A stretch of DNA of 10,417 nucleotides from Wenzhouxiangella sp. (GTDB lineage: Bacteria > Pseudomonadota > Gammaproteobacteria > Xanthomonadales > Wenzhouxiangellaceae), in the NCBI GenBank assembly GCA_007135355.1, contig SLJA01000334.1:1-10417 (forward strand), in the 5' to 3' direction. Below are positions 1 to 5,830 of this stretch, piece by piece. A model generated the notes under the pieces. The model worked only from the letters and a program-made list of their open reading frames with translations. It did no database searches and had not been told where the DNA came from. Position numbers and translations under genes: made by a program. Every line of letters starts with the position of its first letter. Within the stretch, counting starts at the first letter, position 1.

Positions 1-218
1 TAGTCCCAGCGAATCGGCTCGATGTAGACCGCATCGGCCGTTTCCGGGTCGGTCATGATCGTGGCCGGATTCGAGTTGACCAGAATCACCCGATACCCCT
101 CCTCGCGCAGCGCCTTGACCGCCTGCACGCCAGAGTAGTCAAACTCGCAAGCCTGACCGATCACAATCGGACCGGCGCCGATGATGAGGATGGATTTGAT
201 GTCGGTTCTTTTGGGCAT
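1..218 (-). CDS. carB: Carbamoyl-phosphate synthase large subunit, N-terminal fragment (cut by window edge)
   Basis: CarB makes carbamoyl phosphate from bicarbonate, ATP and ammonia channelled from CarA, feeding pyrimidine and arginine synthesis in the cytoplasm. Only the first 72 residues lie in the window; the rest is beyond base 1. The protein opens MPKRTDIKSI, the same as E. coli CarB, which fixes the ATG at 216-218. It continues with the nucleotide-binding segment GAGPIVIGQACEFDYSG (residues about 14-30) and the family signature GYRVILVNSNPATIMTD (41-57). No Shine-Dalgarno sequence precedes the start: the 9 bases upstream are AAAACCAAA, and beyond them lies the left arm of the inverted repeat around the GxxExxY gene. 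CarB is normally next to carA, but here a 375-bp gene separates them. The identification is certain; how translation starts is not. Confidence 0.97.
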   Translation of the reverse strand, partial: MPKRTDIKSILIIGAGPIVIGQACEFDYSGVQAVKALREEGYRVILVNSNPATIMTDPETADAVYIEPIRWD

Positions 219-227
219 TTGGTTTTT

Positions 228-656
228 AACCGCAGATGAACGCGGATGAACGCGGATAAAAGTTCAAAGCTGATGGACCATGCGCTTGATCTGGACTTTG
301 GGCGTGCCGAAGTTGACCAATAATCCAATTCTGAGCCTGGAAGCCTTGAGATAGTTGATCAGCTGAGCCTGATGCTCGGGCAGCAAGGAGCGGACTGCCT
401 TTAGCTCCATGATCACGCTGTCTTCGATCAGAAAATCGGCAGCAAACTGCCCTACGACTTCCTGTCTGTAGAACACCGGCAAGGCCTTCTGTCGCTGATA
501 CGAAATTCCGGCGGCAGACAATTCCAGCGCCAAGGCGTTCTCGTACACGGACTCCAGAAAACCCGCACCCAGACCATTGCTTACCGCGTAGACGCAGCCG
601 ATCAAGCGCTCCGTTAACGCATTCAAATCTGCGTTCATCTGCGTTCATCTGCGGTT
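228..656. repeat. GxxExxY cassette bounded by 30-bp inverted repeats
   Basis: The left arm is 228-257 on the plus strand and the right arm is 627-656 read on the minus strand. Both read AACCGCAGATGAACGC, then RGATGAACGCRGAT. The two 30-mers differ at only two positions (G244 and G254 on the left against A on the right). Each arm is a tandem of about three copies of a decamer, CGCRGATGAA. The arms enclose the GxxExxY gene with little to spare. I see no transposase and no target-site duplication at the outer edges. Inference: a small non-autonomous gene cassette or dispersed repeat unit that landed between carA and carB. The repeat itself is read directly from the sequence; its mobility is not shown. 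Confidence 0.8.
264..638 (-). CDS. GxxExxY-family protein (PD-(D/E)XK nuclease-like fold)
   Basis: This is a 124-residue protein of the GxxExxY family, usually placed in the PD-(D/E)XK nuclease superfamily; its biological role is not established. The naming motif is G26-F-L-E29-S-V-Y32. A nuclease-like core follows, with D68 and E78-L-K80 (D-x9-E-x-K), then H89-x2-Q92-x3-Y96 in the helix after the core. All expected polar residues are present and the length is typical, so the gene looks intact. The ATG at 636-638 overlaps the carA TGA as ATGA and has no Shine-Dalgarno sequence, so translation probably depends on ribosomes finishing carA. The start lies inside the right arm of the flanking inverted repeat. 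An ATG ten bases upstream (648) is in another frame that does not encode this protein. It is an unusual insertion into the carAB operon. Family call firm, function unknown. Confidence 0.9.
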   Translation of the reverse strand: MNADLNALTERLIGCVYAVSNGLGAGFLESVYENALALELSAAGISYQRQKALPVFYRQEVVGQFAADFLIEDSVIMELKAVRSLLPEHQAQLINYLKASRLRIGLLVNFGTPKVQIKRMVHQL

Positions 657-1774
657 CCCATCATCTCAACAAATCGAGCAAACAAGCCGCGCAGGTCATG
701 CGGCCCGGGGCTGGCTTCGGGGTGGCCCTGGAAGCTCATGGCGGGTTTGCCCTGGATGCGGATGCCTTGCAGGGTGCCGTCGAACAGGGAGCGGTGGGTG
801 GGGATGACGCTGTCGGGGAGTGAGTCTTCGTCGACGGCGAAGCCATGGTTCTGGCTGGTGATCAGCACCTGGCCGGTTTCCAGGTCCTTGACCGGATGGT
901 TGGCGCCGTGGTGGCCGAACTTCATCTTGACCGTGCGCGCGCCGGCGGCCAGGGCCAGCAGCTGGTGGCCCAGGCAGATGCCGAAAGTAGGAACGCCGCG
1001 CTCGAGCAGGCCGCGAATGGCGGTGATGGCGTAATCGCAAGGCTCGGGGTCGCCGGGGCCATTGGACAGCAGCACGCCATCGGGCTGGAGCGCCAGCACC
1101 TCGTCCAGGGAGGTTTTCGCCGGCACTACCGTCACGCGACAACCGGCATCGACCAGCAGACGCAGAATGTTGCGCTTGACACCGAAGTCGTAGCAGACGA
1201 CATGCAGCCGGCCCGCGCCATGACCGAATTCACCGGTCGCCAGGTCCAGGGTGCCCTCGGTCCAGGGGTAAGCCTCGGCGCAACACACCCGGCTGGCCAG
1301 GTCCTGGCCGCTCATGGGCTCGCAGGCGCGCGCCAGTTCCAGCGCGCGCTCGACATCCACCGACTCGGCGACCATCAGGCAAGCATTCTTGGCCCCGTGC
1401 TCGCGCAAGTGGATGGTCAGGCTGCGCGTATCCAGGCCGGCGATGCCCGGGATGCCCTGTCCGGCCAGGTATTCCGACAGCGAGGTTTCGGCCCGCCAGG
1501 AGCTGTATCGGCGCGGATAATGGCGCACAATCAGACCTTTACAGAAAATGCGATGCGACTCGGTATCAGCCGCGTTGACCCCCGTATTGCCGACGTGGGA
1601 GGCGGTCAGCGTGACCAACTGACCGGCGTAGCTGGGGTCGGTCAGAATCTCCTGATAGCCGGTCATGGCCGTGTTGAACACGACCTCACCGACGCTATGG
1701 CCGGGCGCGCCTATACCATGGCCGGAAAACGTGGTGCCGTCTTCCAGCGCCAGAACTGCCTGCATTCGGGACAA
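635..1774 (-). CDS. carA: Carbamoyl-phosphate synthase small (glutaminase) subunit
   Basis: CarA hydrolyses glutamine and passes ammonia to CarB. The N-terminal domain begins LEDGTTFSGHGIGAPGHSVG. The C-terminal class I amidotransferase domain has LSNGPGDP, the nucleophile elbow FGICLGHQ (Cys267) and the catalytic pair in FQGHPEASPGPHD (His351, Glu353). I chose TTG at 1774, giving 379 residues, because GGAGG at 1784-1788 lies 9 bases upstream. The in-frame ATG at 1765 (376 residues) would put it 18 bases away but is equally good by homology, and TTG 1798 is also open. The C-terminus is odd: after FVEMMG the codons for TADERR and the TGA stop come from the inverted repeat bounding the GxxExxY gene. 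The total length still matches E. coli CarA (382), so the enzyme is probably functional. Its stop overlaps the next start by 4 bp. Confidence 0.96.
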   Translation of the reverse strand: MSRMQAVLALEDGTTFSGHGIGAPGHSVGEVVFNTAMTGYQEILTDPSYAGQLVTLTASHVGNTGVNAADTESHRIFCKGLIVRHYPRRYSSWRAETSLSEYLAGQGIPGIAGLDTRSLTIHLREHGAKNACLMVAESVDVERALELARACEPMSGQDLASRVCCAEAYPWTEGTLDLATGEFGHGAGRLHVVCYDFGVKRNILRLLVDAGCRVTVVPAKTSLDEVLALQPDGVLLSNGPGDPEPCDYAITAIRGLLERGVPTFGICLGHQLLALAAGARTVKMKFGHHGANHPVKDLETGQVLITSQNHGFAVDEDSLPDSVIPTHRSLFDGTLQGIRIQGKPAMSFQGHPEASPGPHDLRGLFARFVEMMGTADERR

Positions 1775-1797
1775 GATGCCTGACCTCCGGTTATGCA

Positions 1798-1832
1798 AAG
1801 CGGGCCTGACTGGCTTGGCAGCCGACCCGCTT
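1798..1832 (-). promoter_or_regulatory. Stem-loop in the carA leader, just upstream of the ribosome binding site
   Basis: On the carA transcript, AAGCGGG (1832-1826) pairs with CCCGCTT (1804-1798). Inside it, GGCT and AGCC (1823-1820 with 1815-1812) close a 4-base loop. The outer stem ends 9 bases before the GGAGG that serves carA, and only three U residues follow it. It could influence carA translation or act as a weak attenuator. No link to pyrimidine or arginine control can be read from the sequence alone. Confidence 0.35.
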
Positions 1833-1875
1833 GATCGCGACAGCGAGATTTCAATCGACTCGCTTCCGGGATTCG

Positions 1876-1881
1876 ATTGTA
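1876..1881 (-). promoter_or_regulatory. Possible -10 box for the carA transcript
   Basis: TACAAT on the minus strand matches five of six positions of the sigma-70 -10 consensus. It lies about 100 bases upstream of the carA start, in the gap after the DUF1249 gene. No convincing -35 box is found at 16-18 bp, so this is a weak candidate. A promoter near here is expected if the hairpin at 1899-1917 ends the upstream transcript. Confidence 0.25.
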
Positions 1882-1884
1882 ACC

Positions 1885-1917
1885 AAAAGACAAGGCGAGA
1901 GGCGAAGGATTCGCCTC
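1885..1917 (-). terminator. Candidate intrinsic terminator after the DUF1249 gene
   Basis: On the minus strand GAGGCGAA (1917-1910) pairs perfectly with TTCGCCTC (1906-1899) around a 3-base loop, TCC, beginning 8 bases after the DUF1249 stop codon. The downstream tract TCGCCTTGTCTTTT is pyrimidine-rich but has no uninterrupted U run next to the stem, so termination may be partial. The alternative is a transcript-stabilising hairpin between DUF1249 and carA. Confidence 0.45.
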
Positions 1918-1925
1918 CGGGGTGA

Positions 1926-2450
1926 TCAACCGGTCGCTTCCTCGTCGGCCGGCAGGCACAAGAACGGCGGTACTTCCTCGACCGGTTTGAGCGTGGCCGC
2001 GCTGTGACCCTCGGCCAGCAGATAGTCCAACCATTTCAGCAGGGCCTGGTTCAGGCGCCAGTTGCGAATCACCAGCCCGTGCATGGGGATCTCCGGTCCA
2101 GCGAAGCGCTGAATGCCCTGCTCCGGGCTGAACGCGGTGGCCTCGGCCATGCGCGCATCATGGTAGACCCGAATGTGGGCATTCGGATTGTGCTGCTGCT
2201 CATCACCAATGACATAGGTCATGCGCAGATAACTGGTGTAGTTGTGGCGCTCAATAACCTGCAAAAACAGGTCGGGGCCGGAGCCGACGCGCGAAACCAG
2301 GCAATCGCTACGCCCCAGACCGTCGGGCAGCAGCGCACCCAGCGCGCGAAACACGGCGCTGTGCAAATCCGGCAGCCGCCGCGCCAGAACGCGGGTCGGT
2401 GGATGCAAATTTCGGACTCGGGTCAGCATGGCCGCCGAATGGTAGCACAT
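1926..2450 (-). CDS. DUF1249 family protein (YqiB-like), function unknown
   Basis: This 174-residue protein resembles the DUF1249 family, typified by E. coli YqiB (140 residues). The recognisable features run in order: a helical N-terminus ending LHSAVFRALGALLP, a central segment LFLQVIERHNYTSYLRMTY, the family hallmark HIRVYHDARMAEA, and a C-terminal helix with NQALLKWLDYLLAEGH. The family has no assigned biochemical role. No signal peptide or membrane segment is visible, so it is probably cytoplasmic. The ATG at 2448-2450 is used here; an internal ATG at 2427-2429 (167 residues) is a real alternative, as neither has a clear Shine-Dalgarno sequence. The gene follows ppsR by 56 bp on the same strand and precedes carA. 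A tail of about 20 residues after the last helix, rich in Pro and Glu, goes beyond YqiB. Confidence 0.82.
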   Translation of the reverse strand: MCYHSAAMLTRVRNLHPPTRVLARRLPDLHSAVFRALGALLPDGLGRSDCLVSRVGSGPDLFLQVIERHNYTSYLRMTYVIGDEQQHNPNAHIRVYHDARMAEATAFSPEQGIQRFAGPEIPMHGLVIRNWRLNQALLKWLDYLLAEGHSAATLKPVEEVPPFLCLPADEEATG

Positions 2451-2464
2451 GCGCCCGCTTTCGC

Positions 2465-2493
2465 CTATCCCCCACAGGCAAGTTCGCTGTCAA
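2465..2493 (-). promoter_or_regulatory. Possible promoter for the DUF1249 gene
   Basis: A perfect TTGACA -35 box lies at 2493-2488 on the minus strand. At 18 bp spacing it is followed by GATAGG (2469-2464), a poor -10 box (three of six). The position, between the ppsR stop and the DUF1249 start, is sensible. Against it, the -10 is weak and the transcript would begin only about 8 bases before the ATG at 2450, which would favour the internal start at 2429. Confidence 0.3.
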
Positions 2494-2506
2494 ATTGTTG
2501 CCGGAT

Positions 2507-3322
2507 TCAGGAGTGGGGCTTACCCAGCCCCAGCTTGAGGATGATGCGGCTGGCCAATTCCTCGACCGAAGAGCCGGTCGACGACAACATCGGCACCCCT
2601 TCGGTGCGCAGCAGGCTCTCGGCCGCGTCGACCTCATAGCGACACTGCGTGGCCGAGGCATAGCGGCTCCCGGGGCGGCGCGTTTCGCGAATCTTGCACA
2701 GGCGATCGGGGTCGATGGTCAGGCCGAACAGCTTGTCCTTGTGCTGGCGCAGGAAAGTGGGCAGGCGCGGCTGCTCCAGATCCTCCTCGGTCAGCGGATA
2801 GTTGGCCGCCTTGATACCGTAATGCAGGGCCAGATATAGGCAGGTCGGCGTCTTGCCGGAGCGCGACACGCCGACCAGAATCACCTCGGCCTTGTCCAGG
2901 CGCTTGGAAATGCCGTCATCATGGGTCAGGGCGTAGTTGGTCGCTTCCATGCGATCTTCATAGGTGTCGGAATCACCCATGCCATGGGCCTTGCCGACCC
3001 GGGGCGAGCTTTCCACCCCGAGCACTCGCTCCAGCGGCTCCATGAAGGTCGCAAACATGTCGAAAATGTGCGCGTTGGCATGGGTCAACACCCGCCCGAT
3101 CTTGTGGTTGACGATGGTGCTGAACACCAGCGGCTTGTCCTCGCCGGCCTCGGCCGCCTTGTTGATGAGCACGACAGCGTCATGGGCCTTGGCCTCGGTG
3201 TCGATGAACGGCAACCGGATTTCGCGGAAATCCACCTTGTGAAACTGGGTCAGCAGACTGTGGCCGAAGGTTTCAGCGGTGATGGCCGTACCGTCGGAGA
3301 CGAAGAACACGGTGCGTCTCAT
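2507..3322 (-). CDS. ppsR: PEP synthase regulatory protein: bifunctional kinase/pyrophosphorylase (DUF299)
   Basis: PpsR controls PEP synthase. It uses ADP to phosphorylate a threonine next to the catalytic histidine, which inactivates the enzyme, and reverses this by phosphate-dependent removal that releases pyrophosphate. The protein has 271 residues (E. coli 277). It opens MRRTVFFVSDGTAITAETFG, typical of the family, which fixes the ATG at 3320-3322; the frame stays open upstream, but that stretch overlaps ppsA. Residues 113-137 hold the conserved block with HGMGDSDTYEDRMEA and HDDG. The P-loop-like GVSRSGKTPTCLYLA is at 151-165. The C-terminus contains ASATQCRYEVDAAE, also typical. It is transcribed divergently from its target ppsA across 63 bp, a classic arrangement. 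A weak GGGA lies 6 bases before the start. Confidence 0.96.
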   Translation of the reverse strand: MRRTVFFVSDGTAITAETFGHSLLTQFHKVDFREIRLPFIDTEAKAHDAVVLINKAAEAGEDKPLVFSTIVNHKIGRVLTHANAHIFDMFATFMEPLERVLGVESSPRVGKAHGMGDSDTYEDRMEATNYALTHDDGISKRLDKAEVILVGVSRSGKTPTCLYLALHYGIKAANYPLTEEDLEQPRLPTFLRQHKDKLFGLTIDPDRLCKIRETRRPGSRYASATQCRYEVDAAESLLRTEGVPMLSSTGSSVEELASRIILKLGLGKPHS

Positions 3323-3385
3323 GAGCGGTCCCAGCGGTTTACAATGGGTGCATAAATCAATTTTGTTGATGAAAGCAAGGGAGAC
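3323..3385. promoter_or_regulatory. Divergent ppsR/ppsA control region
   Basis: These 63 bp must carry the start signals for both genes, unless a ppsA promoter lies inside ppsR or the reverse. For ppsA, AAGGGAG at 3377-3383 is the ribosome binding site. The stretch contains TACAAT (3340-3345, plus), a plausible -10 with no clear -35. It also contains a small inverted repeat ATCAA-TTTTG-TTGAT at 3356-3370 that could be an operator or a leader hairpin. I could not assign a known regulator site. Confidence 0.4.
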
Positions 3386-5737
3386 ATGGTGAGCGAGTAT
3401 ATCCTTTGGCTGGAAAAGCTGGGTATGGGCGATCTCGAGCAGGTGGGCGGCAAGAACGCCTCGCTGGGGGAAATGATCAGCCATTTGACCGAGGCCGGCG
3501 TCAGCGTCCCCGGTGGCTTCGCCACCACCGCGCAGGCTTACCGGGACTTTCTTGATCAATCCGGCCTGGCCGAGCGCATCCGCGCCGAACTGGAGTCACT
3601 GGACGAGGAAGACACCCGCGCCCTGGCCGCCACCGGCCAGAAAGTACGCGCCATGATCATGGAGACCGCGCTGCCCGAGCGACTGGAATCCGAGATCCGC
3701 AAAGCCTTCAAGACCATGCAAGAGCGCTACGGCGACGACGTAGCCGTAGCCGTGCGCTCCTCGGCCACCGCCGAAGACCTGCCCGACGCCTCGTTTGCCG
3801 GCCAGCAGGAAAGTTTTTTGAACGTGCGCGGCATCGACGACGTGCTGGAAAAAATCCATGCCGTGTTTGCCAGCCTGTACAACGACCGCGCCATTGCCTA
3901 CCGTGTCCACCACGGCTTCGAGCACCACGAAGTCGCGCTGTCGGCCGGCATCCAGCTCATGGTGCGCGCCGGCGAGGGCGCGGCCGGCGTGCTGTTCACC
4001 CTGGACACCGAGTCCGGCTATCGCAAAGTGGTCTTCGTGACCTCCAGCTATGGCCTGGGCGAAGGCGTGGTCCAGGGTGCGGTCAATCCGGATGAGTTCT
4101 ACCTGTTCAAGCCCAACCTGGAAGCCGGGCGCCCCGCGCTGCTGCGCAAGACTTTGGGGTCCAAGGCCTCGCGCATGCTGTTCAAACCCGAGCGCGGCGT
4201 GATCACCGAGCAAACGCCGGAAGATTTGCGCCGCCGGTTTTCAATCAGCGACGAAGAAGCGGAAGCCCTGGGTCGCATGGCGTTGACCATCGAAAAGCAC
4301 TATGGCCGGCCCATGGACATCGAATGGGGCAAGGACGGCGAAACCGGCGAGCTCTACATCCTTCAGGCCCGCCCGGAGACGGTCAAAAGCCGCGGTGGCC
4401 AGACGATGGAGCGCTTCAAACTGGAGGAATCGGGCGAAGTGCTCTCCGAAGGCCGTGCCATCGGCCAGCGCATCGGCCAGGGCAAGGCCAAGGTGATCGA
4501 AAGCCTGGAGCAAATTCATGATGTTGCCGCCGGTGACGTGTTGATCACCGACATGACCGATCCCGACTGGGAGCCGATCATGAAGCGCGCTGCGGCCATC
4601 GTTACCAACCGCGGCGGACGCACCTGCCACGCCGCCATCATCGCCCGCGAACTCGGCATTCCGGCCGTGGTCGGCTGCGGCGACGCCACCAGCGCCATTC
4701 CGCATGACGCGGAAGTCACCGTGTCGTGCTCGGAAGGCGACACCGGGCGCATCTACAAGGGCAGTCTGAAGTTCAGCGTGGCCGAAGACGCCATGGACGA
4801 CATGCCCACCGCCCCCCTGAAGATCATGATGAACGTGGCCAACCCGGACCGCGCCTTCGACTTCGCCCAGATCCCCAACCACGGCATTGGCCTGGCGCGC
4901 CTGGAGTTCATCATCAACCGCATGATCGGCATCCACCCGCGCGCGCTGCTGGAATACGATCGCCAGCCCGACGACATCAAAACCGAAATCGACAAGCGCA
5001 TCGCAGGCTACGCCGACCCGGTCAGCTTCTACGTCGACAAGCTCGCCGAGGGCATCGCCACCATCGGCGCGCCGTTCGGCCCCAACCCGGTGATCGTGCG
5101 CCTGTCGGACTTCAAGACCAACGAATACGCCAACCTGATCGGTGGCGAGCCTTTCGAGCCGCACGAAGAAAACCCCATGATCGGCTGGCGCGGCGCCTCG
5201 CGCTACGTCGACGACAGCTTCAAGCCTTCCTTTGAACTCGAGTGCAAGGCGCTGAAAAAAGTGCGCGAGGACATGGGCCAGGACCACATCTGGGCCATGG
5301 TGCCGTTCGTGCGCACCCTGGATGAGGCGCGCGAAGTCATCGCGGTCATGGAGCAATTCGGCCTCAAGCGCGGCGAGAACGGCCTGAAGGTCATCATGAT
5401 GTGCGAACTACCGTCCAACGCCCTGCTGGCCGAGGAGTTCCTCGAGTACTTCGACGGCTTCTCGATCGGCTCCAACGACATGACCCAGCTGACCCTTGGG
5501 CTGGACCGCGACTCCGGCCTGGTCGCCCACCGCTTCGACGAGCGCGACGGCGCGGTCAAGGCCCTGCTGGCCATGGCGATCAAGACCTGCCGCGCAAAAG
5601 GCAAGTACATCGGCATCTGCGGCCAGGGCCCGTCCGACTACCCCGACCTGGCCCAGTGGCTGCTCGATCAGGGGATCGAGAGCATTTCGCTTAATCCGGA
5701 TACGGTGGTCGATACCTGGCGGAAGTTGGCGGGATAG
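3386..5737 (+). CDS. ppsA: Phosphoenolpyruvate synthase (pyruvate, water dikinase)
   Basis: PpsA converts pyruvate, ATP and water to PEP, AMP and phosphate, the entry step of gluconeogenesis from pyruvate or lactate. All three domains are present in 783 residues (E. coli 792). The ATP-grasp domain, about residues 1-340, includes KNASLGEM and VAVRSSATAEDLPDASFAGQ. The swivelling phosphohistidine domain, about 350-470, has TNRGGRTCHAAIIARELG with catalytic His415 and regulatory Thr413. The C-terminal PEP/pyruvate barrel has SIGSNDMTQLTLGLDRDSG and catalytic Cys745 in GICGQGPSDYPD. Nothing is truncated. The ATG at 3386 follows AAGGGAG by two bases; a GTG directly after it is a possible alternative. 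PpsR opposite is the expected regulator, acting on Thr413. The gene ends 7 bases before the first heptamer hairpin. Confidence 0.98.
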   Translation: MVSEYILWLEKLGMGDLEQVGGKNASLGEMISHLTEAGVSVPGGFATTAQAYRDFLDQSGLAERIRAELESLDEEDTRALAATGQKVRAMIMETALPERLESEIRKAFKTMQERYGDDVAVAVRSSATAEDLPDASFAGQQESFLNVRGIDDVLEKIHAVFASLYNDRAIAYRVHHGFEHHEVALSAGIQLMVRAGEGAAGVLFTLDTESGYRKVVFVTSSYGLGEGVVQGAVNPDEFYLFKPNLEAGRPALLRKTLGSKASRMLFKPERGVITEQTPEDLRRRFSISDEEAEALGRMALTIEKHYGRPMDIEWGKDGETGELYILQARPETVKSRGGQTMERFKLEESGEVLSEGRAIGQRIGQGKAKVIESLEQIHDVAAGDVLITDMTDPDWEPIMKRAAAIVTNRGGRTCHAAIIARELGIPAVVGCGDATSAIPHDAEVTVSCSEGDTGRIYKGSLKFSVAEDAMDDMPTAPLKIMMNVANPDRAFDFAQIPNHGIGLARLEFIINRMIGIHPRALLEYDRQPDDIKTEIDKRIAGYADPVSFYVDKLAEGIATIGAPFGPNPVIVRLSDFKTNEYANLIGGEPFEPHEENPMIGWRGASRYVDDSFKPSFELECKALKKVREDMGQDHIWAMVPFVRTLDEAREVIAVMEQFGLKRGENGLKVIMMCELPSNALLAEEFLEYFDGFSIGSNDMTQLTLGLDRDSGLVAHRFDERDGAVKALLAMAIKTCRAKGKYIGICGQGPSDYPDLAQWLLDQGIESISLNPDTVVDTWRKLAG

Positions 5738-5744
5738 GAGGGAA

Positions 5745-5824
5745 GGGTTCAGGGTTCAGGGTTCAGGGTTCAGCGAAAGCTAGACCCGTGTTTTCCTGAA
5801 CCCTGAACCCTGAACGCTGAACCC
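5745..5824. repeat. Heptamer hairpin 1 between ppsA and orn
   Basis: The left arm is four perfect tandem copies of GGGTTCA (5745-5772). The right arm is four copies of TGAACCC (5797-5824), the third altered to TGAACGC. The arms form a 28-bp stem with one mismatch (G5753 against G5816) and a 24-base loop that holds AGC-GAAA-GCT, itself a small GNRA-loop hairpin. The element starts 7 bases after the ppsA stop and ends 6 bases before the orn stop, so it is nearly the whole gap. It may act as a bidirectional transcript end, but no proper U run follows the stem on the plus strand. A related copy lies at 7310-7368. Confidence 0.85.
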
Positions 5825-5830
5825 TAAAAA

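Noticed and set aside
226..648. 140-residue minus-strand frame overlapping the GxxExxY gene
   Set aside because: It starts at another ATG of the decamer repeat and reads the same DNA in a different frame. Its Arg/Ser/Gly-rich product has no recognisable domain, while the 264-638 frame has all the GxxExxY motifs.
228..656. Complete insertion sequence
   Set aside because: The only gene inside has nuclease-fold GxxExxY motifs and no transposase, and I see no target-site duplication; a non-autonomous cassette is as far as the evidence goes.
845..1783. Long plus-strand open frame (312 codons) opposite carA
   Set aside because: It lies entirely antisense to carA and shows no domain; long antisense frames are expected in high-GC coding DNA.
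2004..2639. Plus-strand frame of 211 codons across the DUF1249/ppsR gap
   Set aside because: It is antisense to two recognisable genes and shows no domain.
3323..3559. N-terminal extension of ppsR to 350 residues
   Set aside because: The extension would run antisense through the start of ppsA, and the family begins at MRRTVFFVSDGT.
4241..5356. Long minus-strand open frame (371 codons) opposite ppsA
   Set aside because: Shadow of ppsA: low-complexity His/Asp/Val/Gly composition, no motif, no ribosome binding site, and the sense gene is unambiguous.
5745..5824. Standard Rho-independent terminator for ppsA
   Set aside because: The stem is strong but no U run follows it on the plus strand; the only T tract (5791-5794) is inside the loop. 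I therefore annotate it as a repeat with a possible transcript-end role.
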